DNA of 64,000 bases from Paucibacter sp. PLA-PC-4 (GCF_026241155.1 NZ_JAPFGP010000010.1:62001-126000), one strand, 5' to 3'. Shown: positions 17,924 through 28,162, counted from the first letter of the stretch. Program-made: numbers and translations. The notes: generated from the letters alone by a model not told the origin.

Positions 17924-18049
17924 CAACAACGGCTCCGCCGCCAGACTCCGGCCTAGCGTCGAGACGATGCCCCCCAATGTGGGATTCCCAGGCGGCGAGC
18001 GGCGGTCACAATGCGCGCTCAATAAACCACCCGACCCAGGACCGACACG

Positions 18050-18856
18050 ATGCCGCTGCAACGATTTCTCCGCCCGTCCGCCATTGCTTTCGTGCTGGCC
18101 CTGAGCCTCGCGGCCTGCGGCAAGCAAGGTGTCGAGCTCGGCCAAGGGGGCTCCATCGTCTCGGGCTCTGGCGGCCCGCAGGGCGCGAGCAATGCAGCCA
18201 AGGAGTTACTGAAATGCGAAGCGCCGGTGGCCGTGGTCGCGCTGCAGGAGAACCAGGGTGGTTATACCGGCATCGGCCGTGGCGGTCTGCCGGAGTCGCC
18301 GCTGCCGCTGGTGCGCGTGCTGATGCAGCAAAGCGGCTGCTTTCGCATCGTCGACCGCAATGCCGGGCTGAAGGCCACGGTGCGCGAGCAGGAGCTCAAG
18401 GATGCAGGTGTGCTGCGCGCTGACGGCGATGTCAAGAAGGGCCGCGGCATCATGGCTCAGTACAGCGTGATGCCCAGCCTGGTCTTCTCCGAGCAGGACG
18501 CCGGCCGCCAGCTGGGCGGCGTCATCGCGGCCATCCCCGGTCTCAACAAGCTGGCCGGTGCGGCCGAACAGGTCAAGCTCAAGGAGGCGCAGGTCGTGCT
18601 GCTGCTGACCGATAACGAGACTACCGAGCAGCTGTCCTCGGCCACCGGCTCGGCGCGCACCACTGATCTGGGCATCGGCGGCTTTGCGATCGGCGCCGGT
18701 GGCGGCCTGGGCGGTATGGGCTGGAGCAATACCAACGAAGGCAAGGTGATCGCGGCTGCCTTCCTCGATGCACACAACCAGTTGGTGACGCAGCTGCGCA
18801 CACTGGTGGCCAAGGAACTGCCCGAGCCGGTCGCGACCAGGCCGAAAAAGGGCTAA
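18050..18856 (+). CDS. CsgG/HfaB-family lipoprotein
   Basis: This 268-residue protein has a lipoprotein signal ending in LAAC (Cys near residue 23) and then the CsgG-family fold: VAVVALQENQGGYTG, LPLVRVLMQQSGCFRIVDRNAGL, an EQELKDAG helix, QYSVMPSLVFSEQDAG, a transmembrane-hairpin-like Gly-rich part, KEAQVVLLLTDNETTEQLSSATGSA and AAAFLDAHNQLVTQL. CsgG and HfaB are outer-membrane lipoproteins that form export pores for curli or holdfast parts. No other curli genes are present, so it may serve another secretion or envelope task together with the divergent lipoprotein. AGGA precedes the ATG at good distance. Confidence 0.85.
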   Translation: MPLQRFLRPSAIAFVLALSLAACGKQGVELGQGGSIVSGSGGPQGASNAAKELLKCEAPVAVVALQENQGGYTGIGRGGLPESPLPLVRVLMQQSGCFRIVDRNAGLKATVREQELKDAGVLRADGDVKKGRGIMAQYSVMPSLVFSEQDAGRQLGGVIAAIPGLNKLAGAAEQVKLKEAQVVLLLTDNETTEQLSSATGSARTTDLGIGGFAIGAGGGLGGMGWSNTNEGKVIAAAFLDAHNQLVTQLRTLVAKELPEPVATRPKKG

Positions 18857-18877
18857 AGAGCGCCCTCGTGCCCGGAC

Positions 18878-19696
18878 TTACCTCAACATCGCCGACATCG
18901 CCGACAGGCTGTTGAGCATGCGCACCGCCGCCTCGACGGTCGGCGCCTCGAAGGCCAGCTCGTCGCCGCCCAGGCGGCGCAGCGTCGGCCATTGGCAGAA
19001 CAGATCGGCCAGTGCGGTGGTCTGGGTCTGCAGGCGCACGGTGACAGCGCCGCTGATCACCAAGGGATTGGCCAGAGGCTGCGACAGCGCGCGCTTGACG
19101 CCTTCGCGTATCGCCGCGCAGGCCGCACTGGGCGACAGGCTGACACCGCTGCTGAAGCCGTGGGCACGCTTGGTCTGCACGAACACCGTGTCGGGGAACA
19201 AGGCTTTGTGCTCGGCGATAAAGACATCGTCCCCGCTGGCCATCGCGACCGGCACGCCGTACTCGCCGGCGAGCGCGCCGTAAATACCCATCTCGCCGAG
19301 CTCCTGCTCGTTGACGAACACGCGGGCGAAGGCGAAGCTGTTGATCGTATGGGCCAGCACGCCCGGGCCCTGCGCGCGGCCGTGATAGCCAATCATGCAG
19401 ACGGCAGTGACGCCCGCCTCCTCGACACCGGCCACCATGCTCAGATAGCGGGGCTTGCCCAGCACCGCCTGCGCGCGCGCATCGAGCAGATCGGGCAGCA
19501 GATTGCGGAAACCGCCGTGCGAGTCGTTGACCAGTACCTCGCTCGCGCCAGCCTCGAAGGCGCCGGCAATGGCCGCATTGGCCTCGTCCGTCATCAGGCG
19601 GCGGGCGCGCTCGTACTCGGAGTTGCCAGCACGGGTCTGCTCGGGGTGGAAGACGCCGGCGGCGCCCTCGATATCGGTGGAGATCAGGATTTTCAT
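18878..19696 (-). CDS. M55 family D-aminopeptidase
   Basis: The 272-residue protein matches the DppA-type zinc D-aminopeptidases. Metal-site residues are visible: Asp8 and Glu10 in STDIEG, His60 in VNDSHGG, a His at about 105 in MIGYHG, and Glu near 132 in VNEQELGEMG; the catalytic His region is GPGVLAHTIN. In Bacillus the enzyme releases D-Ala from D-amino-acid peptides, so a role in wall-peptide or D-peptide salvage is likely. It is the last gene of a peptide uptake and breakdown operon and overlaps the P1 peptidase gene by 4 bases (ATGA). There is no signal peptide, so it acts in the cytoplasm after uptake. Confidence 0.93.
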   Translation of the reverse strand: MKILISTDIEGAAGVFHPEQTRAGNSEYERARRLMTDEANAAIAGAFEAGASEVLVNDSHGGFRNLLPDLLDARAQAVLGKPRYLSMVAGVEEAGVTAVCMIGYHGRAQGPGVLAHTINSFAFARVFVNEQELGEMGIYGALAGEYGVPVAMASGDDVFIAEHKALFPDTVFVQTKRAHGFSSGVSLSPSAACAAIREGVKRALSQPLANPLVISGAVTVRLQTQTTALADLFCQWPTLRRLGGDELAFEAPTVEAAVRMLNSLSAMSAMLR

Positions 19697-20700
19697 GGGC
19701 GTGTCTTCAGCAGATCGGACAGGGCTGCGCGGTGATGGCCGGTGCGGCCGGTGACGGCCTCGGCACGGAACAGCGCATGCAGGATGGCCTGCTCGGTGCT
19801 GTCGGCCGCCGCCTGGAACAGCTCATCCAGGCGCGCATCGTGCAGCAGGGCCACGGCGGGCATGGGCCGCAGCGGATCCTGCGGCAGGGTGTAGCCCGTC
19901 GAGAACGCCAGCGCGATATCGCCGCTGCCATGGCCAAACACCGAGCCGGTGCGGGCCAGGCCGGCGCCGGCGCGCAGCGCCAGGCGGCGCAGCTGGCGCG
20001 CATCCAGCGGTGCATCGGTCGCCAGCAGCATGATGATGGAGCCCTTCTCGGGGCAAGTCTCGGCACGGGGCTGCAAGTCGCCAAGGACTTGGCCGGCCAC
20101 GGTCAGCTGCTCGGGTCGGCCGTAGTTGGCCAGCACCAGCGCGCCGACCCGGTACTTGCCGCAGCAGCGCGACGCAGTGCCGATGCCACCCTTCAGGCCG
20201 AAGCTGGACATGCCACGCCCGGCGCCTACCGAGCCCTGCTCGAAGCGCACATCGGCCGCGGCCATCGCCTGCAGATAGTGCGCCTCGGTGATGGCCAGGC
20301 GCTGGATGTCGTTCAGATAGCCGTCATTGCACTCAAACACCAGCGGGTTCACGGTGGGCAGGCGCCGCCCGGTCTCGGGATTGGCTGCGATGCAGGCGCG
20401 GATCTGCGCCTGCGCCACCGCCGCGACCGAGAAGGTATTGGTCAGCGCGATCGGCGTCTCCAGCACACCGAGCTCCTCGACCTGGACCAGGCCGATGCTC
20501 TTGCCGAAGCCGTTGATCACCGCCGCCGCAGCCGGCACCCGCTCGCGAAACGGGTCACCGGCATGCGGGCGCACGACCGTGACCCCGGTCTGCAGATCGC
20601 CATCGGCCAGCGTGCAATGGCCGACCGTGACGCCGGCCACATCGCTGATCGCGTCCAGCGGGCCGGACGGCAGACTGCCGATGCGGGGCGCTTGATTCAT
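19693..20700 (-). CDS. P1 (S58) family self-processing aminopeptidase, DmpA-like
   Basis: The 335-residue protein has the DmpA/S58 signatures: ISDVAGVTVGHCTL near the N terminus, NGFGKSIGLVQVEELGVLETPIALTNTFSV, GAGRGMSSFGLKGGIGTASR, and ATDAPLDARQLRRLA. In this family the chain cuts itself before a Ser or Thr that becomes the N-terminal nucleophile; here Gly220-Ser221, just before ATDAPL, fits that site. DmpA-type enzymes release D- or L-residues, or beta-amino acids, from short peptides. The start directly follows the permease stop (CAAGTGATATGA junction), the same junction used one gene earlier, and the end overlaps the M55 gene. Confidence 0.9.
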   Translation of the reverse strand: MNQAPRIGSLPSGPLDAISDVAGVTVGHCTLADGDLQTGVTVVRPHAGDPFRERVPAAAAVINGFGKSIGLVQVEELGVLETPIALTNTFSVAAVAQAQIRACIAANPETGRRLPTVNPLVFECNDGYLNDIQRLAITEAHYLQAMAAADVRFEQGSVGAGRGMSSFGLKGGIGTASRCCGKYRVGALVLANYGRPEQLTVAGQVLGDLQPRAETCPEKGSIIMLLATDAPLDARQLRRLALRAGAGLARTGSVFGHGSGDIALAFSTGYTLPQDPLRPMPAVALLHDARLDELFQAAADSTEQAILHALFRAEAVTGRTGHHRAALSDLLKTRP

Positions 20701-20701
20701 A

Positions 20702-21586
20702 TCACTTGCGGTCGATCTTGGGGTCGAGCGCGTCGCGCAGGCCGTCGCCCAGCAGATTGAAGGCCAGCACGGTCAGAAAGATCGCCAGGCTGGGGAACAG
20801 CGCGACGTGCGGCGCGTTGACCATGTCGGCGCGCGCCTCGTTGAGCATCGCACCCCATTCAGGCGTTGGCGGCTGCGCGCCCATGCCGAGAAAAGAAAGG
20901 CTGGCAGCGGTGATGATCGAAGTGCCCAGGCGCATCGTGAAGTAGACGACGATGGACGATATCGTGCCCGGCAGGATGTGGCGCACGATGATGGTCCAGT
21001 CGTTGGCGCCGATGCTGCGCACCGCCTCGACATAGGTCATCTGCTTGAGCACCAGGGTATTGCCCCGCACCAGGCGGGCAAAGGCCGGCACGCTGAAGAC
21101 CGAGACTGCGACCACGACGTTGATCATGCTGCTGCCCAGGATCGCGACCACGCCCAGCGCCAGCAAGATGCCGGGGAAGGCGAACAGCACGTCCGAGATG
21201 CGCATCACGATGCGGTCCCACCAGCCCTCGTAATAGCCGGCCAGCAGGCCCAGGGCCGTGCCGATCAAGCCACCGATCGCGACCGACAGAAAGCCGGTGG
21301 CCAGCGAGATGCGCGCACCCAGGAGGATGCGACTGAAGATATCGCGGCCCAGCGGGTCGACGCCCAGCCAGTGCACGGCGGACGGTCCCTCGTTGAGCCG
21401 GTCGTAGTCGAAGAAATTCTCGGCGTCATAGGGGGCGATCCAGGGCGCGAACAAGGCCACCAGGATCAACAGCGCGACGAAGACCAGCGCGGCCATCGCC
21501 ACGTGTTGCTTGCGGAACTTGCGCCAGAACTCGGTCCAGGGCGTGCGCACGCCTTCGGCGCTGGGGATTGAGGTCGTGGTGCTCAT
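20702..21586 (-). CDS. gsiD: Peptide ABC transporter permease, DppC/GsiD type
   Basis: This 294-residue inner-membrane protein belongs to the second permease group of Dpp/Opp/Gsi importers. It has an N-terminal OppC-N segment ([37 protein letters not shown]), the [19 protein letters not shown] motif and the EAA loop ([21 protein letters not shown]) that docks on the ATPase. I chose the ATG one base after the stop of the other permease, because the same CAAGTGATATGA junction precedes the next gene; an ATG 36 bases earlier would give a 35-base overlap and has no binding site. It lies in the order gsiA-B-C-D. Confidence 0.93.
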   Translation of the reverse strand: MSTTTSIPSAEGVRTPWTEFWRKFRKQHVAMAALVFVALLILVALFAPWIAPYDAENFFDYDRLNEGPSAVHWLGVDPLGRDIFSRILLGARISLATGFLSVAIGGLIGTALGLLAGYYEGWWDRIVMRISDVLFAFPGILLALGVVAILGSSMINVVVAVSVFSVPAFARLVRGNTLVLKQMTYVEAVRSIGANDWTIIVRHILPGTISSIVVYFTMRLGTSIITAASLSFLGMGAQPPTPEWGAMLNEARADMVNAPHVALFPSLAIFLTVLAFNLLGDGLRDALDPKIDRK

Positions 21587-21587
21587 A

Positions 21588-22508
21588 TCACTTGTAGCGG
21601 ATGGTCGGGTTGATATAGCCATAGAGCAGATCCACGATCAGATTGATCAGGATGAATTCCAACGAGAACAGCAGCACGAGGGTTTGGATCACCGGATAGT
21701 CGCGCTGCGTCACCGAGTCGACCAGCAAACGGCCCAGGCCCGGCCAGTTGAAGACGGCCTCAACGACGATGGAGCCGCCCAGCAGAAAACCGAACTGCAG
21801 ACCCATCATGGTGACCACCGGGATCAGCGCATTGCGCAGGCAATGCTTGGCGATGACCTTGCGCTCGTTCAGGCCCTTGGCCCGCGCGGTGCGCACAAAG
21901 TCCTCCTGGATCACCTCGACGAAGGAGGCGCGGGTGAAGCGGGCCATCACCGCCGCCACCGCCGCACCCAGGGTCAGCGAGGGCAGAATGTAGTGTTTCC
22001 AGCTGTCGGCTCCCACCGTGGGCAGCCAACCCAGCTGGACCGAGAAGATCTGCATCAAGAGCATGCCTAAAGCGAAAGCCGGGAAGGAGATGCCCGAGAC
22101 TGCGATCGTCATGCCCAGCCGGTCCGGCCATTGGTTGCGATAGACGGCAGAGACAATGCCTATGGTCATGCCGAAGATGACGGCCCAGACCATGCTACTG
22201 ACGGTCAACAGCAGCGTGGGCATGAAGCGCTCGGCGATTTCGGTGGCGACCGGACGGCGCGTGCGCATCGAAGTGCCGAACTCGCCGGTCAGCATATGGC
22301 CGAAGTAGCTGACGAACTGCTCGTGCAGCGGCTTGTCCAGGCCCAGCTCCTGGCGCACCAGAGCCACGGTCTGCTCGTCGGCATCCTGGCCGGCCGCCAG
22401 CCGCGCCGGGTCGCCGGGCAGCATGTGCACGAACAGGAACACCAGCACCGCGACGATCAGCAAGGTGGGAATGAGTCCCAGCAGCCGTTTCAAGAAATAG
22501 TTCAGCAT
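21588..22508 (-). CDS. gsiC: Peptide ABC transporter permease, DppB/GsiC type
   Basis: The 306-residue permease starts with [36 protein letters not shown], the hallmark start of DppB-type permeases, and has five further membrane segments plus the EAA loop ([26 protein letters not shown]). It forms the channel together with the following permease. Position after the binding-protein gene and before the DppC-type permease gene matches the E. coli gsi operon. The GsiC name comes from this order together with the isoaspartyl peptidase gene; true substrates may be other peptides. Confidence 0.93.
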   Translation of the reverse strand: MLNYFLKRLLGLIPTLLIVAVLVFLFVHMLPGDPARLAAGQDADEQTVALVRQELGLDKPLHEQFVSYFGHMLTGEFGTSMRTRRPVATEIAERFMPTLLLTVSSMVWAVIFGMTIGIVSAVYRNQWPDRLGMTIAVSGISFPAFALGMLLMQIFSVQLGWLPTVGADSWKHYILPSLTLGAAVAAVMARFTRASFVEVIQEDFVRTARAKGLNERKVIAKHCLRNALIPVVTMMGLQFGFLLGGSIVVEAVFNWPGLGRLLVDSVTQRDYPVIQTLVLLFSLEFILINLIVDLLYGYINPTIRYK

Positions 22509-22588
22509 GATGGCAAAGGCCAGTCAGAGAGAAGGCCCGCGCCGCCTCGGATGAGGGGCGCGGGCGGGCACGACCATTACTCGGAGAT

Positions 22589-24142
22589 TTACTCGGAGAC
22601 CGCGATCTCGGTCGAGTTGATGTTGCCGTCAGGCATCACGAAGATGCCGGACAGGCGCTTGGCCGTCGCGTACAGGTTCTTCTCGGTGACCAGGGGTGCC
22701 CACGGCGCGTCCTTCATCAACTGTTCCTGGGCGGTGCGGTAGAACTGCGCCTTCTCGCCATCGTCCACCGACTTCAGCGCCTTAGCGATGGCCTCATCGA
22801 CCACAGGGCTGCTGTAGTAGGAGGCGTTGTTCAGCTTCGGCGGCCACGACTCGGTGGCCAGCAGCGGACGCAGGGCCCAGTCGGCCTCTCCGGTCGACGA
22901 GGACCAGCCGGCGTAGTACATGCGCACCTTGGCGGTCTTGGGATCCTGCGCGTTCTGCACCCACTCGACGCGCTGGCCAGGCTCCAGCGCCTGGACCTGC
23001 ACCTTGATACCGACCTGGGCCAACTGCTGCTGCAGGAACTGGATCGTCTTCTGCGCGGTAGTCGTCGTGTAGGCGCTCCAGATCACCGATTCGAAACCGT
23101 TCGGATAGCCGGCTTCCTTCAGCAGCTCGCGTGCCTTCTTCGGGTCATAGGGCCAGGGTGCCATCTTGTGGGCATACAGCACGCCATTGGGTACATAACC
23201 CTCGGCCGGCACCGCATAGCCGTTGAACGCGACCTTGGCCAATGCTTCCTTGTTGATCGCGTAGTTGATGGCCTGGCGCACCTTCAGATTGTCGAAGGGC
23301 TTTTGCAGCATGTTGAAGCTGAGGTAGCGCGTGATGATGGACGGTGCAGTCGTCACCTTCAGCTTGGCGTTCTTCTCCAACGCGGCCGCCTGCTCGTAGG
23401 GCAGCGGCGAAGCAAAGTCGGCCTCACCGGTTTGCAGCATCGCGGCGCGGGTGTTGTTCTCCAGCACCGGCTTCCAGGTGATGCTGTCGACCTTCGGATA
23501 GCCCTTGTTCCAGTAGCCGTCGAACTTCTTGCCCTTGACGAAGTCGGTCTGCTTCCACTCGACGAAGACAAAGGGGCCGGTGCCGACCGGGTTGAAGGCA
23601 ATGTCCTTGTTGCCGTATTTCTTCAGCGCGGTGGGCGAAATCATCGCTGCCGAAGCATGGGCCAGCGAGTTGATGAAGGGACCGAAGGGCTCCTTCAGGG
23701 TGATGCGCACGGCAAGCGGGCCGGTGGCCTCGACTTTGTCAATGCGGTTGAACTGATTGAAGCGGGCCAGCTTGTTCTCGGGGTTCATCACCCGGTCCAA
23801 GGTGACCTTGACTGCCTCGGCATTGAAGTCGGTGCCGTCGTGGAACTTGACGCCGGGGCGCAGCTTGAATTCATAGACCAGACCGTCCTTGGAGACGGTG
23901 TGGCTCAGCGCCAGCACATTGCGCACCTTCAGGTCCTTGTCGAACTCGAACAGGCCCTGGTAGAAGGACTTGGTGACCGCCGTGGTCAGCGTGGTGTTGG
24001 TCTGGTAGGGGTCCAGGGTCTCGGGTTGGCCGCCGATGGCCAGCACCACATCCTTGGCGGCTAGGGCCGAAGCGCCGGCGCTCAACAGGCCGGCGGCGAG
24101 GAAGCAGCGGCCGAGCGCGCTGATGCGGTAGGTATTCATCAT
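22589..24142 (-). CDS. gsiB: Peptide ABC transporter periplasmic binding protein
   Basis: This 517-residue family 5 solute-binding protein has a signal peptide (cleavage after ASALA near residue 29) and then [38 protein letters not shown], the standard lobe-I start of DppA/OppA/GsiB proteins, followed by [22 protein letters not shown] and YAINKEALA. It binds peptides in the periplasm and hands them to the two permeases. AGGAG precedes a tandem ATG ATG start. In E. coli GsiB binds glutathione; the peptidases around it here suggest isoaspartyl, D-residue or wall-derived peptides instead or in addition, which is inference. The 80 bases after its stop show no clear terminator. Confidence 0.93.
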   Translation of the reverse strand: MMNTYRISALGRCFLAAGLLSAGASALAAKDVVLAIGGQPETLDPYQTNTTLTTAVTKSFYQGLFEFDKDLKVRNVLALSHTVSKDGLVYEFKLRPGVKFHDGTDFNAEAVKVTLDRVMNPENKLARFNQFNRIDKVEATGPLAVRITLKEPFGPFINSLAHASAAMISPTALKKYGNKDIAFNPVGTGPFVFVEWKQTDFVKGKKFDGYWNKGYPKVDSITWKPVLENNTRAAMLQTGEADFASPLPYEQAAALEKNAKLKVTTAPSIITRYLSFNMLQKPFDNLKVRQAINYAINKEALAKVAFNGYAVPAEGYVPNGVLYAHKMAPWPYDPKKARELLKEAGYPNGFESVIWSAYTTTTAQKTIQFLQQQLAQVGIKVQVQALEPGQRVEWVQNAQDPKTAKVRMYYAGWSSSTGEADWALRPLLATESWPPKLNNASYYSSPVVDEAIAKALKSVDDGEKAQFYRTAQEQLMKDAPWAPLVTEKNLYATAKRLSGIFVMPDGNINSTEIAVSE

Positions 24143-24186
24143 CTGAAGACTCCTGTGGGGTAAAGGGGAAGGAAAGTCGATTCGAT

Positions 24187-26079
24187 TCAGTACACGCCGA
24201 CGCTGTGGCGCGCGACGAAATGGCCGGGCGAGATCTCGACCAGGGGCGCCACCACCGGCTCGTCGCCGACCTGACGCACCGGGCTGGGAATCTCGCCGCT
24301 GAGCAGCTCGCGGCTGCGGCTGCGCCGCGTCGGGTCGGCCACCGGCACCGCCGCCATCAGCTTGCGGGTGTAGGGATGCTGCGGGTTCTCGAAGATCGCG
24401 CGGCGTGGTCCGATCTCGACGATTTGGCCCAGATACATCACCGCGACGCGGTGGCTGACCCGCTCGACCACGGCCATGTCGTGCGAGATGAAGAGGAAGG
24501 CGATGCCCAGCTCGCGCTGCAGGTCCAGCATCAGATTGACGATCTGCGCCTGGATGGACACATCCAGCGCTGACACCGCCTCGTCGGCGATCACCACCTT
24601 CGGATTCAGCGCCAGGGCCCGGGCAATCGCGATGCGCTGGCGCTGGCCGCCGGAGAACTCGTGCGGGTAGCGCTGAGCCTGCTCGGGCGTCAACCCGACC
24701 TTCTGCATCAGCCAGTCGACCCGGGCCTGGGCCTCGGCGCCCGTGGCGATCTTGTGCACCAGCAAGGGCTCCATGATGGAGAAACCCACCGTGACCCGCG
24801 GGTCCAGCGAGGCGAACGGGTCCTGGAAGATGAACTGGATATTGCGGCGCAGGGTCTGCAGCGCGGCGGTCGGCAGCTCGCGGATGTTCTGGCCGCCGAA
24901 CTCGATCGCGCCGCTCTGGCTCTCGACCAGCCGAAGCAGTGAGCGGCCGGTGGTCGACTTGCCGCAGCCCGACTCGCCGACCAGGGCCAGAGTCTCGCCG
25001 GGACGCAGATCAAAGCTGACTTGCTCCACCGCATGAACGCGGCGCGTCACGCGGCTCATCAGGCCGCTGCGCATATCGAAACGGGTCACGAGATTCTTGA
25101 CACGCAAGATGGGCTCGGCCTGGGCGTTGACCGTGTCCTGCGGCAGCGCCGGCTCCGCCGGCGCACTGTCATCGGTGCGTAGCAGCTCGAACTTCAGCGG
25201 CAGGTCCAGCCCTTGCATCGCTCCCAGGCGCGGCACGGCCGACAGCAAGGCTCTCGTATACCGGTGCTGCGGCGCTGCAAACAAGGCCTCGGATGCGCCC
25301 TCCTCGACCTTGTCGCCCCGGTACATCACCAGCACCCGGTCGGCCACCTCAGCGACCACGCCCATATCGTGGGTGATGAAGACCACGCCCATCTGCATTT
25401 CCTGCTGCAGCTCGCGGATCAGCTGCAGGATCTGCGCCTGGATGGTCACGTCCAGCGCCGTAGTCGGCTCATCGGCAATCAGCAGTGCCGGCTTGCAGGA
25501 GAGCGCCATCGCGATCATCACCCGCTGGCGCATGCCGCCCGAGAGCTGGTGCGGGTAGCGGTCCAAGACATTGCGGGCCTCGGGGATGCGCACCAACTCC
25601 AGCATGCGCAGCGCCTCGGCGCGCGAGGCCGCAGCGCTCTTGCCCTGGTGCTCCTGAATGGCCTCGGCAATCTGGTCGCCCGCCGTGAACACCGGGTTCA
25701 GCGAGGTCATCGGCTCTTGGAAGATCATCGCAATGTCGGCGCCGCGGATGCTGCGCATCGTCGCGTCGCGTGCCGTCGCCAGGTCCAGGATGCTGCCGTT
25801 GCGACGACGGAAGGCCATGCTGCCGTTGACGATACGGCCGCCGCCATGCTCGACCAGGCGCATCAGCGCCAGAGAGGTGACCGACTTGCCCGACCCCGAT
25901 TCGCCGACGATGGCCAGGGTCTCGCCACGGTCCACATGGAAACTCAGGTTCTTGACCGCATCGACGGTGCGCTCGGAGGTCGAGAAGCGCACCGACAGAT
26001 CATTGACGCAGACGACACGCTGCTCGGGCAGGATCAGGGCGCTGGACTGGGCGGGAGCTTCGAGCACGGAGGTGGACAT
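24187..26079 (-). CDS. gsiA: Peptide ABC transporter ATPase with two fused domains
   Basis: The 630-residue protein carries two ABC ATPase domains in one chain, the layout of E. coli GsiA (YliA) and related DppD-DppF fusions. First domain: Walker A GESGSGKS at 59-66, signature LSGGMRQR, Walker B ALLIADEP. Second domain: Walker A GESGCGKS near residue 380, signature FSGGQRQR, Walker B VVIADE. Each domain is followed by an oligopeptide-transporter C-terminal extension ([24 protein letters not shown]). It powers the two permeases. The gene follows the isoaspartyl peptidase gene by 24 bases. No Shine-Dalgarno sequence is visible. Confidence 0.95.
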   Translation of the reverse strand: MSTSVLEAPAQSSALILPEQRVVCVNDLSVRFSTSERTVDAVKNLSFHVDRGETLAIVGESGSGKSVTSLALMRLVEHGGGRIVNGSMAFRRRNGSILDLATARDATMRSIRGADIAMIFQEPMTSLNPVFTAGDQIAEAIQEHQGKSAAASRAEALRMLELVRIPEARNVLDRYPHQLSGGMRQRVMIAMALSCKPALLIADEPTTALDVTIQAQILQLIRELQQEMQMGVVFITHDMGVVAEVADRVLVMYRGDKVEEGASEALFAAPQHRYTRALLSAVPRLGAMQGLDLPLKFELLRTDDSAPAEPALPQDTVNAQAEPILRVKNLVTRFDMRSGLMSRVTRRVHAVEQVSFDLRPGETLALVGESGCGKSTTGRSLLRLVESQSGAIEFGGQNIRELPTAALQTLRRNIQFIFQDPFASLDPRVTVGFSIMEPLLVHKIATGAEAQARVDWLMQKVGLTPEQAQRYPHEFSGGQRQRIAIARALALNPKVVIADEAVSALDVSIQAQIVNLMLDLQRELGIAFLFISHDMAVVERVSHRVAVMYLGQIVEIGPRRAIFENPQHPYTRKLMAAVPVADPTRRSRSRELLSGEIPSPVRQVGDEPVVAPLVEISPGHFVARHSVGVY

Positions 26080-26103
26080 AGGAGAAGACTTACTCGAAAA
26101 GGT

Positions 26104-27063
26104 TCAGCGGAAGATCGCTGTTTGCGGCGCGGCATCGCCGATCCGCATCTGACCGCGGTACATGCCCTCGGTATTGAAAGGCAGGCTGACATTGCCCTGG
26201 GCGTCGACGGCGATCAGTCCGCCGCGGCCCTCGATGGCCGACAGCGACTGCATCACCGCCGCTTCGGCAGCGGCCTCCAGCGACTGGCCGCCATAGGCCA
26301 TGCGGGCACAAAGCTCATAGGCGGTTGCGGCGCGGATGAACATCTCGCCGGTGCCGGTGCAGGAGACCGCGGCCGTGCGGTTATCGGCATAGGTACCGGC
26401 GCCAATGAGCGGCGAATCTCCGACGCGGCCAGGCCGCTTGTTGGTCATGCCGCCGGTCGAGGTGGCGGCGGCCAGATTGCCGTGAACGTCGAGAGCCACC
26501 GCGCCGACGGTGCCGAACTTGCGGCTCTCGTCCAGCGGCGCGGCGTTGTTCGCGGCTCCGTCGTGGTCCAGCACGGTCACCGAGCTGGCCTTCGCGCGGT
26601 ACAGCTGCTCGCGGCGCGCCTCGGTCGAGAAGTAGTCCGGGCTGACCATCTCCATCCCCAGCCCCTGGGCAAAGGCCTCGGCGCCGGCACCGACCAGCAG
26701 CACATGCTCACTGCACTCCATCACCGCACGGGCGGCACGCAGGGGGCGCTTGATATGGCTGACGCAGGCGATGGCACCAGCCTTCAGCGTCGCGCCGTCC
26801 ATCACGGCGGCGTCCAGCTCATGGGTCTCGGCACTGGTGAACACTGCGCCGTGGCCGGCGTTGAACAAAGGGCAGTCTTCCAGCAGGTCGACCGCAAGGC
26901 TGACCGCATCCAGCGCCGTGCCCCCGTTGGCCAGCACTTGCTCGCCGGCGCGCAGGATGGCAGCCAGAGCCTCGTGATAGGCGGCCTCCTGAGCAGGGCT
27001 GATGTTGTTGCGGCTCAGCGTGCCGGCGCCGCCGTGGATGGCGATGGTGGCTTTAGGGCTCAT
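26104..27063 (-). CDS. iaaA: Isoaspartyl peptidase/L-asparaginase (N-terminal nucleophile type)
   Basis: The 319-residue plant-type asparaginase splits beta-aspartyl dipeptides and asparagine. It begins with IAIHGGAGT, has NAGHGAVFT, and shows the self-cleavage site [10 protein letters not shown], where Thr185 becomes the nucleophile, followed by [28 protein letters not shown] of the active site. iaaA next to a Gsi-type transporter is the E. coli arrangement. In a cyanophycin-making host, such enzymes also finish cyanophycin breakdown by cutting beta-Asp-Arg. I prefer the ATG at 27063, which gives the usual family start; a GTG at 27078, overlapping the regulator's stop, is the alternative. 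Confidence 0.93.
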   Translation of the reverse strand: MSPKATIAIHGGAGTLSRNNISPAQEAAYHEALAAILRAGEQVLANGGTALDAVSLAVDLLEDCPLFNAGHGAVFTSAETHELDAAVMDGATLKAGAIACVSHIKRPLRAARAVMECSEHVLLVGAGAEAFAQGLGMEMVSPDYFSTEARREQLYRAKASSVTVLDHDGAANNAAPLDESRKFGTVGAVALDVHGNLAAATSTGGMTNKRPGRVGDSPLIGAGTYADNRTAAVSCTGTGEMFIRAATAYELCARMAYGGQSLEAAAEAAVMQSLSAIEGRGGLIAVDAQGNVSLPFNTEGMYRGQMRIGDAAPQTAIFR

Positions 27064-27074
27064 GGATAGGGTGC

Positions 27075-28010
27075 TCACTTAGCGGTCTTCTTCTTTGTGT
27101 TGACGGGGGCGGCGGAGGCGGTCGCTCGCAGCTTGCTGGCATGGCTTCCTTCAAGCCACGGCAGTACCGATTCGGTCAGCTGGGTGGCGGCTTGCAGCGA
27201 GCCCTTAGCGCTGTGCGCGACGGCGCTACACAAAGCCTCGATCAGCACCAGCACGCCGGCCTCGGAGTTCGCGAAGTACTGGCTGTGGGTCTGGGCATAC
27301 AAGGCCACCGAGGCCAGCGGTGCCAGCGGCGACGCTGGACTGTCGGTCAGCGCCAGCAACGGCAGGCCGGCGGCGCGAACCCGGCCAGCCAGCATCACGG
27401 TGTCGGAGAAATAACGCGGGAAACTGATCGCGATCACCAGGTCCTCGCTCGTCAGCCGGCCCAGCCGCCGCGCCGCGTAGGACGAGCTTTCAATGCTGGC
27501 CAGCAGTTGCACGTTGTCGCAGTAAAGTTCCAGACTGCGCTGCAGCAAGCCGCCCAGCCAGCTGCTGGCGCCATAGCCGACGATGGCGATGCGACGTGCC
27601 TTCAAGATCGCATCGACGGCCTGGGTGCAGCTCTGCACATCGAGTGCAGCGCGCGTGGCCTCGATATTGCCGGCCATATCGACCAGCGCGCTGTCGAACA
27701 CATCGGCCACCGTGGCCGGCCTCTCCAGCTTGCTACGCAGCTTCTCGACCGGAGCCAGCGCGGTCTCGAAGCCCAGCACCAGCGCGGCCCGGAACTGCGG
27801 ATAGCCATCAAAGGCCAGCGCCCGCGCAAAGCGGTTGGCAGTAGCCACCGACACGCCGACGGTCTCGGCCAGCTCGTCGATGGGCATCGTCGCGACCTTC
27901 AGCGGATGGGCCAGCACGTACTCGGCCACCCGGGCGTGCGAACGCGTCAGCGAAGGCATCGCCCGCGCAATGCGCTGGGCCATCGAGGGATTGCCGGGGA
28001 AGGTCGCCAT
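27075..28010 (-). CDS. RpiR/MurR-family regulator with SIS domain
   Basis: The 311-residue protein has an N-terminal helix-turn-helix of the RpiR type (residues about 10-85: MPSLTRSHARVAEYVLAHPLKVATMPIDELAETVGVSVATANRFARAL) and a C-terminal SIS domain (about 130-260, with IAIVGYGASSWLG and EDLVIAISFPRYFSDTVMLAG), which in relatives binds phosphosugars such as MurNAc-6-phosphate or ribose-5-phosphate. A Lys-rich tail ends the chain. It is the first gene of the peptide operon and overlaps iaaA's possible GTG start. A promoter and overlapping palindromes lie directly upstream, fitting autoregulation and control of the whole operon. Confidence 0.92.
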   Translation of the reverse strand: MATFPGNPSMAQRIARAMPSLTRSHARVAEYVLAHPLKVATMPIDELAETVGVSVATANRFARALAFDGYPQFRAALVLGFETALAPVEKLRSKLERPATVADVFDSALVDMAGNIEATRAALDVQSCTQAVDAILKARRIAIVGYGASSWLGGLLQRSLELYCDNVQLLASIESSSYAARRLGRLTSEDLVIAISFPRYFSDTVMLAGRVRAAGLPLLALTDSPASPLAPLASVALYAQTHSQYFANSEAGVLVLIEALCSAVAHSAKGSLQAATQLTESVLPWLEGSHASKLRATASAAPVNTKKKTAK

Positions 28011-28044
28011 CTGCCTGCCTGGGAGTCGGGTGGAAGGTTCACGG

Positions 28045-28115
28045 ATGAATGCATCACGATTGATCGTGAATTTTCATTCATCGCGATCATAGCGACATTT
28101 TTTGATCAAACGCAA
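28045..28115 (-). promoter_or_regulatory. Promoter and overlapping palindromic operator of the rpiR-peptide operon
   Basis: On the minus strand a TTGCGT -35 (28110-28115), an 18-base spacer and a TATGAT -10 (28086-28091) form a plausible promoter. Just downstream, over the expected start site, lie two dyads: ATGAATG (28045-28051) with CATTCAT (28075-28081), and TCACGATTGATCGTGA (28054-28069), a perfect 7-bp repeat with a 2-base gap. TGAA/TTCA-type half sites are common for RpiR-family repressors. The place suits repression by the RpiR-type protein encoded next to it. Confidence 0.65.
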
Positions 28116-28162
28116 ATACGTGAACACTTGATGACGGCGGGCGCGCGCAGCGCACAAGACGT

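Noticed and set aside
19732-20760. Plus-strand 342-codon frame opposite the P1 peptidase
   Set aside because: Antisense composition without motifs; the minus strand encodes a full S58 peptidase.
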